64,000 nucleotides of DNA from Chania multitudinisentens RB-25 (GTDB taxonomy: Bacteria > Pseudomonadota > Gammaproteobacteria > Enterobacterales > Enterobacteriaceae). Made by a program: the position numbers and the translations under genes. The notes beneath the pieces were generated by a model. It ran no database searches, was not told where the DNA came from, and saw only the letters and a list, made by a program, of their open reading frames with translations. Of the stretch, positions 16,201-25,038 are shown piece after piece. The stretch is from assembly GCF_000520015.2 (NCBI RefSeq), contig NZ_CP007044.2, forward strand, positions 4,340,001-4,404,000, given 5' to 3'. Numbering within the stretch: position 1 is the first letter of the stretch; each line of letters opens with the position of its first letter.

Positions 16201-18486
16201 ATGCAGACCTTAATCCAACCGGTAGCGACCCCCATTACCATCGCCTATGCACCAGATAACCAAACGGTCAGTGAGAATCCGCCCAGTTTTAGCTGGCTTC
16301 CTCCTTCAGCAGATAAGCACTGTTATCTGCTGCGGATTGAATGCCTGAGCAGCGGGGCGCAACTGTTATTCTGCGCGATTCAAAACAGCTTCTATCGCCC
16401 CGATCAAACCCTGAACGCCGGTGAATACCGCTGGAGCTATGCCCTGTGGGATAACGCGCTACAGCGCCAGATTTCAGAATGGAGTGAGTCACGCCGCTTT
16501 TCGCTGCCGGAGCACCTTCCACAAGTTCCTGCGCTAACCCACCACCATCGTTACCGGGATTGTGATCTTTCACATCCCCGCCTGTGGCTGAATCGCACGG
16601 AGATCAGCGCCTTTGCTCAACAACTGCTACAAAACCCTGATTACTGTCAATGGCAGGCGTTTTATGACCAATCGGTAGCACCGTGGATCGATCGCCCTCT
16701 TATCGCCGAACCATTGCGATACCCTGGTGATATTCGCGTTGCGGCACTATGGCGGAAAATGTATCTCGATTGTCAGGAGGCCATGTACGCCATTCGCCAC
16801 CTGGCGATTGCTGGCACAATCCTGAACGATCGGGGGCTGTTGAACCGCGCCAAACAGTGGTTACTGCACGTGGCATCGTGGGAACCCGACGGTGCTACCA
16901 GCCGGGATTACAATGATGAAGCCGCTTTTCGCGTCGCGGCCGCGCTCGCTTGGGGTTATGACTGGCTCTATCAACAGTTGCAGGCGGCGGAGCGGCAGCA
17001 GATCCGCCGGGTATTGATGATCCGGCTACGCCAGGTGGCGGCAAAAGCCATTGACGGTGACGGCATCCATTACTCTCCTTATGAAAGCCATTCCGTGCGG
17101 GCTATTGCCTCCGTCATGGTGCCTGGCTCCATTGTCTTGCTGGGGGAAGAACCTCAGGCACAGGAATGGCTGGATTATGCCATTAACTATTATGATGCTT
17201 TGTACCCTGCCTGGGGAGGCGATGACGGTGGCTGGGCTGAAGGGACTCATTATTGGATGACAGGGATGGCGTATTTTATTGAGGCAGCCAATTTACTCCT
17301 GAAATTTACCGGCCATAATCTGTATCAACGCCCGTTCTTTCAACGTACCGGGCACTTTCCACTCTATACCAAGGCTCCCGATACCCGTCGCGCCAGTTTT
17401 GGCGATGATTCAACGCTCGGCGATCTTCCTTGTCTCAAATTGGGCTATAACCTGCGCCAGTTTGCTGGCGTGACCGGCAACCCTTATTACCAGTGGTATT
17501 TTGAGCAACTGCGGAAACAGGATAACGGCAGCGCCATGGAGTTTTATAACTATGGCTGGTGGGACTTTAATTCCGACAGCCTGCAATATCTGCATGATTT
17601 TCCGCAGGTCAGTGCTAAAACGCCCGATGATTTACCGTTATTACATCAGTTTCCGGCAATTGGCTGGGTAGCGATTCAGCAAAATATGGCCGATCCGCAG
17701 CAGCATATTCAATGGATCAGCAAATGTAGCCCTTTCGGGGCGTTGAGCCACAGCCATGCCGATCAGGCCGCGTTTTTGCTGTATGCCTATGGCGAAGATC
17801 TGGCAATCCAGAGTGGCTATTACGCACATTTCGGCTCCGCCATGCATCTGGATTGGCGTCGGCAAACCCGGTCGAAAAACGCCTTATTGATTAATGGGCA
17901 TGGGCAATATGCCGATAGGAATAAACGCGATAACCTGGCCTATGCGGGTCGTCTGCTTTCAGCCCGACAAGATAATCAGTCCGTGATTATTGAGATGGAT
18001 GCAACCGCCGCTTATCACCATGCAGTTCCTGAATTAATCCGCTATCAGCGAGACGTGCATTTTATTCAGCAACGCTATTTTATCGTGGTTGATCATCTGC
18101 TGTTACGCGAAGAGGCCGACTTCCAGTGGTTACTGCACACGCTGGATGCCTGCCAATTGAGCAATCAACGTTTTTGTTATCAAGGTCAACGGGCGATGTT
18201 GCAGGGGGAGTTTGTCTACTGTTCTTCCGGGCCACTCGAACTGAAGAATCACTGCGGTTTTGCTGGTATTGATGTGCAAGAGATTGCTGGATTAGCTCCT
18301 CATTGGCAACTCCATGCGCAGAGCCGCCGCAGTAAACACCACCAGCTTGTGACGTTGCTGATTCCTTCAGCGCGGTCAAATCCGCTGTCGGTCACTTATC
18401 AACAGCAAGGCCAGAACCTGATTTTTGTGGTAGAGGGGCAGCCGTATAATTTGCTTTTGCCTGACCTTTACACCCTGCCCGCATAG
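16201..18486 (+). CDS. PL15-like exo-oligoalginate lyase
   Basis: The 761-residue protein has an N-terminal small beta domain (NPPSFSWLPP), a central alpha/alpha-barrel and a C-terminal heparinase II/III beta-sandwich. His297 and Arg300 (YESHSVR), Tyr351 (GTHYW) and His517 or His519 (SHSHADQ) keep the spacing that I recall for the catalytic H311, R314, Y365 and H531 of Atu3025, the reference PL15 exolyase. It would release unsaturated monouronates that become DEH. No signal peptide is present, so it acts in the cytosol after import. It is the last gene of the importer operon, with a terminator overlapping its stop codon. Confidence 0.85.
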   Translation: MQTLIQPVATPITIAYAPDNQTVSENPPSFSWLPPSADKHCYLLRIECLSSGAQLLFCAIQNSFYRPDQTLNAGEYRWSYALWDNALQRQISEWSESRRFSLPEHLPQVPALTHHHRYRDCDLSHPRLWLNRTEISAFAQQLLQNPDYCQWQAFYDQSVAPWIDRPLIAEPLRYPGDIRVAALWRKMYLDCQEAMYAIRHLAIAGTILNDRGLLNRAKQWLLHVASWEPDGATSRDYNDEAAFRVAAALAWGYDWLYQQLQAAERQQIRRVLMIRLRQVAAKAIDGDGIHYSPYESHSVRAIASVMVPGSIVLLGEEPQAQEWLDYAINYYDALYPAWGGDDGGWAEGTHYWMTGMAYFIEAANLLLKFTGHNLYQRPFFQRTGHFPLYTKAPDTRRASFGDDSTLGDLPCLKLGYNLRQFAGVTGNPYYQWYFEQLRKQDNGSAMEFYNYGWWDFNSDSLQYLHDFPQVSAKTPDDLPLLHQFPAIGWVAIQQNMADPQQHIQWISKCSPFGALSHSHADQAAFLLYAYGEDLAIQSGYYAHFGSAMHLDWRRQTRSKNALLINGHGQYADRNKRDNLAYAGRLLSARQDNQSVIIEMDATAAYHHAVPELIRYQRDVHFIQQRYFIVVDHLLLREEADFQWLLHTLDACQLSNQRFCYQGQRAMLQGEFVYCSSGPLELKNHCGFAGIDVQEIAGLAPHWQLHAQSRRSKHHQLVTLLIPSARSNPLSVTYQQQGQNLIFVVEGQPYNLLLPDLYTLPA

Positions 18487-18502
18487 TTTCGGGCTCTTTT
18501 TT
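18477..18502 (+). terminator. Terminator after the alginate importer operon
   Basis: GCCCG (18477-18481) and CGGGC (18490-18494) form a short GC-rich stem that spans the stop codon and is followed by TCTTTTTT. A second imperfect hairpin (GCGGGT/ACCCGC) lies a little downstream, before the convergent dacC. Confidence 0.5.
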
Positions 18503-18543
18503 ATCCTGAGCTGCGGGTTCACTGGTGTGCACCCGCATGACTT

Positions 18544-19749
18544 CTAACCGAAAATCCCCCCAAACCACTGGCTCAGCTTCATCATCACAAAGTCCCATAT
18601 GCGGCTGAAGAAGTTCCCCTCTTTAACTTCCTGCATTACCACCAGCGGGTGTTGTTCAATGGTTTTACCATCGAGCTGAAAGTCGATGCTGCCCACGACC
18701 TGATTTTTCGCCAATGGCGCTTCCAGGGCCGGCTGATTGAGTTTATAACTGGCTTTCAGGTTTTTCATCTGCCCTTTAGGAATAGTAACGGCAGCATCTT
18801 TTGCTACCCCCAATGGCACCTCCCCCACATCACCAAACCACACTTTCTGGGTAACAAAGGTCTTGTCAGCCTTGATCGGGATCGCGGTTTCATAGAAGCG
18901 GAACCCCCAAGTCAGCAATTTCTCACTTTCACTGAAACGCACACGGTCGCTCGGCGCCCCTAATACCACTGAAATCAGGCGCATCGGGCCATCAGTTGCG
19001 GACGCCACCAGATTATGGCCTGCCCCACCGGTATAGCCGGTTTTGACACCATCCACATTCAGATTGCTACTCCACAACAGACGGTTGCGGTTTATCTGGT
19101 GGATTTTGTTGAAGGTGAACTCTTTCTCTTTATGAAGCGCATATTCGTCCGGTACATCACGGATGAGCGCCTGGCTCAACAACGCCATATCGCGTGCCGT
19201 ACTGTATTGCCCCTCGGCATCCAGGCCATGCACCGTCAGGAAATGCGTATTTTGCAGGCCAAGAGATTTGGCATAGTTATTCATCAACCCAACAAATGAA
19301 TCCTGGCTCCCGGCGACATAATCCGCCAACGCGATACTGGCATCGTTACCTGATTGAATGACGATACCTTTATTCAGTTCCGACACGGGCACCTGGTCGC
19401 CCGGTTTGATAAACATCAGCGAAGAACCTCGCAGCACCGGATTACCCGTTGCCCAAGCATCTTTGCCAACGGTCACCAAGTCGTCTGGTTTGATTTTACC
19501 CGCTTTCACCGCCTGGCCGATCACATAGCTGGACATGATTTTGGTTAAACTGGCAGGGTCGAGACGCGCATCAGCATTGCCCTCTGCCAGGATCTTGCCG
19601 CTGTTGTAATCCATCAGTACATAAGCTTTAGCATCAATTTGCGGAGCGGCTGGCGCTTCTGCAGCCTGAACAACAGACACAACCGATAACATAACGCCTG
19701 CACCGAGGGTCAATTCTTTAAGATAAGCGGAAAAGTTTTTTTTCATCAT
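18544..19749 (-). CDS. dacC: D-alanyl-D-alanine carboxypeptidase DacC (PBP6)
   Basis: This low-molecular-weight penicillin-binding protein trims the terminal D-Ala from peptidoglycan stem peptides. A signal peptide covers about residues 1-29. The active-site motifs are complete: SLTK at 67-70, SGN at 133-135 and KTG at 236-238. A C-terminal PBP5-type beta domain is followed by an amphipathic tail (FSRIWDFVMMKLSQWFGGIFG region) that anchors it to the periplasmic face of the inner membrane. Length (401) matches E. coli DacC (400). In E. coli dacC lies next to deoR; here the alginate island separates them. Confidence 0.95.
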   Translation of the reverse strand: MMKKNFSAYLKELTLGAGVMLSVVSVVQAAEAPAAPQIDAKAYVLMDYNSGKILAEGNADARLDPASLTKIMSSYVIGQAVKAGKIKPDDLVTVGKDAWATGNPVLRGSSLMFIKPGDQVPVSELNKGIVIQSGNDASIALADYVAGSQDSFVGLMNNYAKSLGLQNTHFLTVHGLDAEGQYSTARDMALLSQALIRDVPDEYALHKEKEFTFNKIHQINRNRLLWSSNLNVDGVKTGYTGGAGHNLVASATDGPMRLISVVLGAPSDRVRFSESEKLLTWGFRFYETAIPIKADKTFVTQKVWFGDVGEVPLGVAKDAAVTIPKGQMKNLKASYKLNQPALEAPLAKNQVVGSIDFQLDGKTIEQHPLVVMQEVKEGNFFSRIWDFVMMKLSQWFGGIFG

Positions 19750-20408
19750 GACGTCGCCAGAATGTCCATGTAACTCATTGAGTCATTAAATATATTTACG
19801 CTTTCAGCCAGCCCACGAAAGTGGTTTGATACCGCGCTGCCAACCGCAAAACCTTTGCTGCTCCCGTATGCTTCTGCACTGTAATTTGTGTGCTCCATGC
19901 TGTGAGTTTATTCGTTTTATCTCATTCTTGCAGGGATTAGCCTGATTTTTCTGCATTTTTACATAACTGTACGTTTCGGCGGGCAAATCGACTAAAAATT
20001 GTGCCATCTGGCATGCAGCGGTAAATGGTGAATAACGATAGCGGCTTTCCACCCCACTCCCGGTTGCTGTTCCGGCAAGCTGGCGTGATTGGGGATGAAT
20101 ATCAGCAATTGTAAAACGAGGCACAGCCATGGCGGTGGGGAGTTCCAACGGCTTGAGAGCGCTGCTGGTCTGATACTGGATATCAAAGAATGGGCAGTGA
20201 AGTGTGTGGTTCTGATGCTGCTCAGGCACTCATGCATACCCCGTTCAACAACGAGCGTTATACATTTTTCCGCTACCATTTGCCTGCTTTTGACACCAAC
20301 AGCAACCTATCAAAAACAGGCAATGGTACGAACACTTTTACATGCTCTGGCACTCTGAACTTTGAGCGCCATTACTGCAACAGGAAGTATTTACAGAAGA
20401 AAAAATTG
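19750..20408. other. Gene-free stretch upstream of dacC
   Basis: These 659 bp must contain the dacC promoter. Short open frames on both strands were read, but none has a recognisable family, ribosome site or protein-like composition. Nothing else stands out. Confidence 0.5.
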
Positions 20409-21008
20409 TTATTTCAACAACCCTAATTGCTTCATAAAAGTATAGTCATCGTAGAACAACCACTCTTCATCCATTGTCCCTTGCTCATTCCACCGGCCAA
20501 TGGTCGCCATCTCGATTTCAAAGCGCTTACCTGTCGGTTGGATCACAGTACCATCCGACAACACCATTGGCTTAGTGAATGTGCCACGCCAGACACCGGT
20601 AACTGCCGTGTAGTTACCCTGGCCAATACGCACGTGGTGAATCGGGTTTTCAGTATCAGGGGCAAAAGCAAATATTTTCTTTGATCTATCAAGGTGTTCT
20701 TTTAGACCATAGGTTTTGGTGCCATCGGGATAATTAACAATGATATCTTCGGCATGGCTTCTGTTCATTTCATCCCACTTTTGGTGACTATAAACATTGA
20801 AATCCAAGTCATCAAAATTTCGCAGGTTTTTTTCTACCTGCTCTCTTTCTGCTTTAAACTCTTCTAAACTTTTGTTGATCCGCTTATCAGCATTCGCATC
20901 TGATGTCGTAGAGAAATCATCAGGTTTATTTTCAGCAGAAAATGCAGGCAGGTTAATTAAACAGGTTGAAAGAACGGCTATCTTTAATAAATTCATTTTT
21001 TTCATCAT
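20409..21008 (-). CDS. Secreted SnoaL/NTF2-like protein of unknown function
   Basis: The 199-residue product starts with a signal peptide (MMKKMNLLKIAVLSTCLI, cleavage near FSA), followed by a polar linker and a SnoaL-like fold. The latter is suggested by W-x-x-M, DIIVNYPDGT, HVRIGQGNYTAVTGVWRGTF, GKRFEIEMATIGRWNEQG and DEEWLFYDDYTFMKQLGL, the pattern of ester-cyclase-like proteins. No catalytic role can be assigned. The open frame runs 49 codons further upstream, but the paired ATGs at 21003-21008 give the signal peptide and follow TGAGAT. It stands alone between dacC and the DUF1471 pair. Confidence 0.7.
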   Translation of the reverse strand: MMKKMNLLKIAVLSTCLINLPAFSAENKPDDFSTTSDANADKRINKSLEEFKAEREQVEKNLRNFDDLDFNVYSHQKWDEMNRSHAEDIIVNYPDGTKTYGLKEHLDRSKKIFAFAPDTENPIHHVRIGQGNYTAVTGVWRGTFTKPMVLSDGTVIQPTGKRFEIEMATIGRWNEQGTMDEEWLFYDDYTFMKQLGLLK

Positions 21009-21588
21009 AAAAATCTCATCTATATGATAAGGAGGCAATGAATAACATTGCACCTTATATTTGCAATAGGATTGTAAAGTAGATAACTTTACTTTATTTA
21101 AAAAATTAATGTAACTTTGATTTGATGTCTGCAATAACAATATTGAGAAAACCAATAACGGTCAGCTAATACTTATATTCGCTATATTTCAAGTTGCAGG
21201 TATGGTTCTCCTATACACTCCAATAATCGCCTTAGGCAAATACGTTGGAATGTATCGCGTTACCACCTTCCTGCAGCACGAATTAATTAATATATGAATA
21301 ACAGGGCATACTCATAAACAAATGAGCATAATAAAGCGCACACCGAACGCTCTACTTTATCCCGTTAATCAACATCCCTACCTTGAAGCTGATCATAGAG
21401 AGCCACCTCTACGACAAACATAAGCAACGTCTTTTTATTTTGTAGGATTTTTCTTATATGAAATGCTTTTTCTAACAAGAAACCGATATGACCTGATTTT
21501 ATCATCGCAAGATAACTATGGAGTTTTCTTCATACCACATGATGATAACCAATACATCTTTCTACAAACCAATGACGCAAATGTTTAT
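21009..21588. other. Intergenic stretch with a degraded repeat
   Basis: This AT-rich stretch of 580 bp holds the promoter of the SnoaL-like gene and, at 21183-21294, a diverged copy of the TATACCC-type repeat. No credible gene was seen. Confidence 0.5.
21183..21294. repeat. Diverged copy of the TATACCC-type intergenic repeat
   Basis: The left end TATATTTCAAGTTGCAGG and the right end CTTCCTGCAGCACGAATTA resemble the outer parts of the element at 4660-4728, with a longer centre of about 112 bp in all. The terminal TATACCC/GGGTATA bases have decayed. This is a judgement by eye. Confidence 0.4.
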
Positions 21589-21804
21589 TTACTGGTCAGT
21601 AAGGAGTTCTGCTGTCATATGAACCTGATTGTTCATTTGAGCGCTGGTAATTTTGTATGCGGCACCCGCTTTTTGCGCCTGGGCCGCAATTTTGGCTTCT
21701 GCGCTAGCAAGCGTTGATCCTGTTGCTGAAATGCTTTGAGCAAAAGCGCTGGACGATAAGGCCACCAGAGCGACTACCAGCAGGGTAGTTTTAACATTCT
21801 TCAT
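21589..21804 (-). CDS. DUF1471 (YdgH/BhsA/McbA-like) small secreted protein, copy 1
   Basis: This 71-residue protein has a signal peptide (residues 1-22, ending AFA) and a single DUF1471 domain with the conserved AAYKITSA and TAEL motifs. Members are periplasmic or outer-membrane stress and biofilm proteins of enterobacteria (BhsA, McbA, YahO). Specific function is unknown. The domain core is identical to that of the adjacent copy over 39 residues. A purine-rich site (GGAATTAGAA) precedes the ATG. It lies downstream of copy 2 on the same strand, 40 bp away. Confidence 0.85.
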   Translation of the reverse strand: MKNVKTTLLVVALVALSSSAFAQSISATGSTLASAEAKIAAQAQKAGAAYKITSAQMNNQVHMTAELLTDQ

Positions 21805-21844
21805 TTCTAATTCCTTAATATAGGGCTATTGGTTGTTTAAATGA

Positions 21845-22057
21845 TTACTTTGCAGTCAGCTCAGCGGTCATATAAACCTGATTGTTCATTTGAGCACTGG
21901 TAATTTTGTATGCGGCACCCGCTTTTTGCGCTTGTGCGGCAATTTTTGCTTCGGCGCTAGCAAGCGTTGACCCCGTTGCTGAAATGCTTTGAGCAAAAGC
22001 ACTGGACGACATTGCTGTCATAGCTGTTATTAACAGAAGGGTTTTGACGTTAGTCAT
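21845..22057 (-). CDS. DUF1471 (YdgH/BhsA/McbA-like) small secreted protein, copy 2
   Basis: This 70-residue tandem paralogue of the preceding entry has a signal peptide ending AFA at residue 22 and the same mature core from QSISATGS through MNNQV. The last residues differ (YMTAELTAK against HMTAELLTDQ). Within the identical core the DNA differs at about eight positions, all synonymous, so the duplication is not brand new and the protein is under purifying selection. An AAGGAATT site precedes the ATG. It is probably the promoter-proximal gene of the pair. Confidence 0.85.
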   Translation of the reverse strand: MTNVKTLLLITAMTAMSSSAFAQSISATGSTLASAEAKIAAQAQKAGAAYKITSAQMNNQVYMTAELTAK

Positions 22058-22484
22058 TTTAAATTCCTTTATGTTTGATTAAAATTTAACACCAGATTGG
22101 TGAGGTGGTGAATAATAAAGAATATTATGTAAACTTGTCTATATATATTTAAAGAATTAAAAACAAAAATTAAATTAAATTGTTTACAACTCATATTAAT
22201 TATCATGCTACACCAAAAAACCACCCGACACACTCTCTCCCATCGAAATAAATCACCTTACAAATCAATGCAATAAAGAAAGATACATTTTCATCATCTT
22301 GCTGTTATATATTCCAACTGTAATTAAAGAAATTTCCTACAATGTAAAGAGACGTTGCCTATACCTTTTAAAATAAGTGTTCAGAACATTTAGCTTCGTG
22401 CTTTATTTTCTCAATACATCTATTTTTAATTAGACAATGCTGCGCATAACTACCAAAGTTACTCATGCACAATTGAGAGCACAG
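22058..22484. other. AT-rich spacer between the DUF1471 pair and the fimbrial operon
   Basis: The 427-bp spacer is strongly AT-rich and contains the DUF1471 promoter and the 3' end of the fimbrial transcript. No terminator with a clear U-run and no gene were recognised. Confidence 0.45.
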
Positions 22485-23312
22485 TTAAGGCATCGTCAGA
22501 ATAGCCGTAGCCGAACCGAAGAAATCACCTGCTTCTACGTTGCCTGTTTTCGTCAGCGTAGACATAAACTCCACTGGCATCTTGATACCCGCTAAAGCAT
22601 GTATTCTGATCCCTGTTGCGCCATTCACTCCGCCAATGGTCAAGTGAGATTGCAGGCTCCTATCACTTCTGAGGTTTACCAGGCCATTACCGCCCGCCCC
22701 TGCGGCATAAACCATGACATCCATATCTTGTGTACAGCGGATGTAGCCGGTCTGCCGCGCCTGATGCCCTTCAATATTTTTCAATTGGATCTGGCCATGC
22801 GTCAATTCAACGCTGGTTTCGGTAAATTCACATCTACCCACCGGCGGCGGAACGATACCGCATAAACTGCTGGGCATCATGCGACTCCCCTCCGCATTGG
22901 CGGTACCTGTTGACCATTTATAAAATATCCCGACACATTCCTGAGTAACGGCAGGGCCAAAGTGATTCTGGGTTCCGCTACGTGGTAGAAAATGCACACG
23001 CCGAAAAGCGGCTCCCACCTCGCCTACCGTTGCATAATGATTGACACCATCAACAAATTCTCCTCTCTCTGAAACACCGGGCCCTGCTCCACCCGCATCG
23101 CTGTGGCGGTGGCCGATAAATACTGTGCATTGTGACCAGCGATAACAGGGATTCGGCGTTGAATCGACAGTATCCCAATATTCAATAGTCCACCAATATC
23201 TAGCACTTGTGGGTACCCCATCACTTTCAGTGATATAAGAATAAATCGCGCTCTGGGCGCTATACGCTGTCAACATGGTGACAGCCCAAAAAATAATACG
23301 AATGGCTTTCAT
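22485..23312 (-). CDS. Fimbrial tip adhesin, MrpH-like
   Basis: This 275-residue two-domain tip adhesin has a signal peptide to about residue 22 (YSAQSA), an N-terminal receptor domain (YWWTIEYWDTVDSTPNPCYRW) and a C-terminal pilin domain with the penultimate-strand pattern ending GSATAILTMP. His68 and His70 in GHRHSD, with His92 or His107, resemble the zinc-binding histidines that I recall in Proteus MrpH (His72, His74, His117), so metal-dependent binding is plausible. It is the last gene of the operon, the usual place for the adhesin in mrp clusters. Receptor unknown. Confidence 0.8.
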   Translation of the reverse strand: MKAIRIIFWAVTMLTAYSAQSAIYSYITESDGVPTSARYWWTIEYWDTVDSTPNPCYRWSQCTVFIGHRHSDAGGAGPGVSERGEFVDGVNHYATVGEVGAAFRRVHFLPRSGTQNHFGPAVTQECVGIFYKWSTGTANAEGSRMMPSSLCGIVPPPVGRCEFTETSVELTHGQIQLKNIEGHQARQTGYIRCTQDMDVMVYAAGAGGNGLVNLRSDRSLQSHLTIGGVNGATGIRIHALAGIKMPVEFMSTLTKTGNVEAGDFFGSATAILTMP

Positions 23313-23391
23313 AAACGCCCCTGTGATTATCCTTAATTCATCGTGTATTAATAAGTGACATTGTTGGCATCGGGGTAAACCGTATTACCGG

Positions 23392-23913
23392 CTACTCATA
23401 TTCCAATAAAAACGTTGCACTGGCGCTAAAGTTACCCGGGGTAATCGTTTTCTTGGTAATCGCTTCGGGTTCCCCTTGCACATAGGCACGCAGGTTGAGC
23501 GTATTATTCCCCGCAACCAACCCCTGGTTATAACTGGCCGTATTTAACGCCACCAGATTGCCCTGCGTTGTTTCGATACCAATGGCAATTCCGCTGGTCT
23601 GGCTTGCACCCGATATCGCCAATAACCCATGCAGTTTGGTATTTTCAATACCGGAAAAGGTGAGCTTGACCATATTGCCCAGGCTGATATCACAATCATT
23701 CAAATGCAGCACCAGTGGTTGCCCAAGAGTGCGGCCATTGCGATACAGGTATTTATCTACGATCACATCAAAATCGACACTGAGGTTTTCATCAGCTACC
23801 CGTAACGTACAGGGTTCTGCGACTAATGCCCCTTTGAAACGTAGATTATCGGCAGCCAGAGAAAGGCCGGGTAAAGCAACCAACATACACAGTAACCGCG
23901 CTGAAAATCGCAT
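23392..23913 (-). CDS. Minor fimbrial subunit, MrpG-like
   Basis: The 173-residue pilin has a signal peptide (to about residue 20, SLAA), an N-terminal donor strand, a paired cysteine arrangement (Cys36, Cys74) and the C-terminal motif ASATFLLEYE with the penultimate aromatic that chaperones recognise. By position it corresponds to the subunit just before the adhesin and may join the tip to the shaft. It lies 79 bp upstream of the adhesin gene and 14 bp after the previous subunit gene. Assignment rests on synteny rather than on diagnostic residues. Confidence 0.8.
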   Translation of the reverse strand: MRFSARLLCMLVALPGLSLAADNLRFKGALVAEPCTLRVADENLSVDFDVIVDKYLYRNGRTLGQPLVLHLNDCDISLGNMVKLTFSGIENTKLHGLLAISGASQTSGIAIGIETTQGNLVALNTASYNQGLVAGNNTLNLRAYVQGEPEAITKKTITPGNFSASATFLLEYE

Positions 23914-23927
23914 CCTCTGTTCCCCTA

Positions 23928-24416
23928 TTATTGGTAGTCGGCCAGCAGCGTTGCTACCGCTTCAAAAGGGCCTTCGTTTAACAATACGCCCGGCCGTTGC
24001 ACAGGCACGGCCTTCAATTGCGGTTTGTTAGCCGGCGTAATGCTGATATCGCTGCCCAGTACAAACGGCTGGTCATCACGCAGGATCTTAATTCCCAGAT
24101 TGCTGATATTGGTTTGCACCGCCGCATTATCAAACGCAGTACTGCTGCCCATCAGCTTCAGTTTCAACACCCAACCATAGGTATTAGGTTCGCAGACCAG
24201 CGTATAATTAATGCCCTGCATATAATTAACGCCATCGACCTTTTTAATCCCGACTCGTTCGCCGAAATCCACAAAGATGTTATTGCCACTGTTGATGGAA
24301 CAGGGAGGAGGCTCGATCAGTGTTCCACGAAATGTCATATCGCCCCCCGCTGCGAGCGCCACCGGTAAATAACTGCCCAACCCCGCCACCAGCAGGGATA
24401 ACAAAAAAATCCGCAT
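23928..24416 (-). CDS. Minor fimbrial subunit, MrpF-like
   Basis: The product is a 162-residue pilin with a cleavable signal peptide (to ALAA, about residue 23) and the short-pilin pattern FRGTLIEPPPCSINSG, then VDFGERVGIKKVDGVNY and a C-terminal EAVATLLADYQ. The Cys near 39 pairs with Cys75. This form, with GVNY after the first disulfide strand, occurs in PapF/MrpF/SmfF-like tip subunits. GGGAGG precedes the ATG. It is about 20 bp downstream of the similar MrpE-like gene, of which it is a clear paralogue. Confidence 0.8.
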   Translation of the reverse strand: MRIFLLSLLVAGLGSYLPVALAAGGDMTFRGTLIEPPPCSINSGNNIFVDFGERVGIKKVDGVNYMQGINYTLVCEPNTYGWVLKLKLMGSSTAFDNAAVQTNISNLGIKILRDDQPFVLGSDISITPANKPQLKAVPVQRPGVLLNEGPFEAVATLLADYQ

Positions 24417-24435
24417 GATTTATGCCTCCCGGTGT

Positions 24436-24975
24436 TCACTGATAATCAATTAATAACGTCGCAGAGGCGGTAAATTCCCCGCCCGTCAAGTTTGTGCCGC
24501 TCCGCTTGACGGGTACTGCATACAGCACAGGCTGGCTGGGATAGGTATAATTAAACCAGGTGTTGATATTTAGCGGTTGTGTGCCCCGGTACAATGCGAT
24601 GCCCAGCTCGGTTTTATTGGTTCTCAATACACCCAGATTAAAACTGGCCCCATTGCCCTGTATGCGCATTTGCAGATTATTGGATTTTTGGATATCGCAG
24701 CTCAGGCTATAAGTAATTGCCTGTTTATAGTTAACGCCATCGATACGGCTGGTCATCACCTCATCACCGAAATCCACCTGAATAGTCTGGTTATTATTAA
24801 TCGTACAAGGCGGAGGAACGATCACCGTCCCTCTGATATTTACCGGCATATTGGCGTTGGCCGGGGCAAGTGTCAGCAAAGCGTACCAGAGCCCTACGGT
24901 GTAACAGAGCCCCACACGCCTCGGTTTCATTTCCCCCTGACAATGCCCGCCCGGAACAGGATAATAATGTTGCAT
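24436..24975 (-). CDS. Minor fimbrial subunit, MrpE-like
   Basis: A pilin paralogous to the next gene (RGTVIVPPPCTINNNQ, VDFGDEVMTSRIDGVNYKQ, ASATLLIDYQ at the C-terminus). The frame is open to 25038, but ATG 24975 is preceded by AGGAG at seven bases and gives a 179-residue protein with a long n-region before the hydrophobic signal core (VGLCYTVGLWYALLTLAPANA). A start at 24930 is possible but its purine run sits too close. Exported through the usher with the other tip components. Confidence 0.78.
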   Translation of the reverse strand: MQHYYPVPGGHCQGEMKPRRVGLCYTVGLWYALLTLAPANANMPVNIRGTVIVPPPCTINNNQTIQVDFGDEVMTSRIDGVNYKQAITYSLSCDIQKSNNLQMRIQGNGASFNLGVLRTNKTELGIALYRGTQPLNINTWFNYTYPSQPVLYAVPVKRSGTNLTGGEFTASATLLIDYQ

Positions 24976-25038
24976 ACGTTCTCTCCTAGCAGACATGAGC
25001 CATGCCTTTTCCTGCCACCCGTCATGACCGACTTGCAC

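Noticed and set aside
19804..20358. Overlapping open frames on both strands upstream of dacC
   Set aside because: No ribosome sites, no family resemblance, and mutual overlap on opposite strands.
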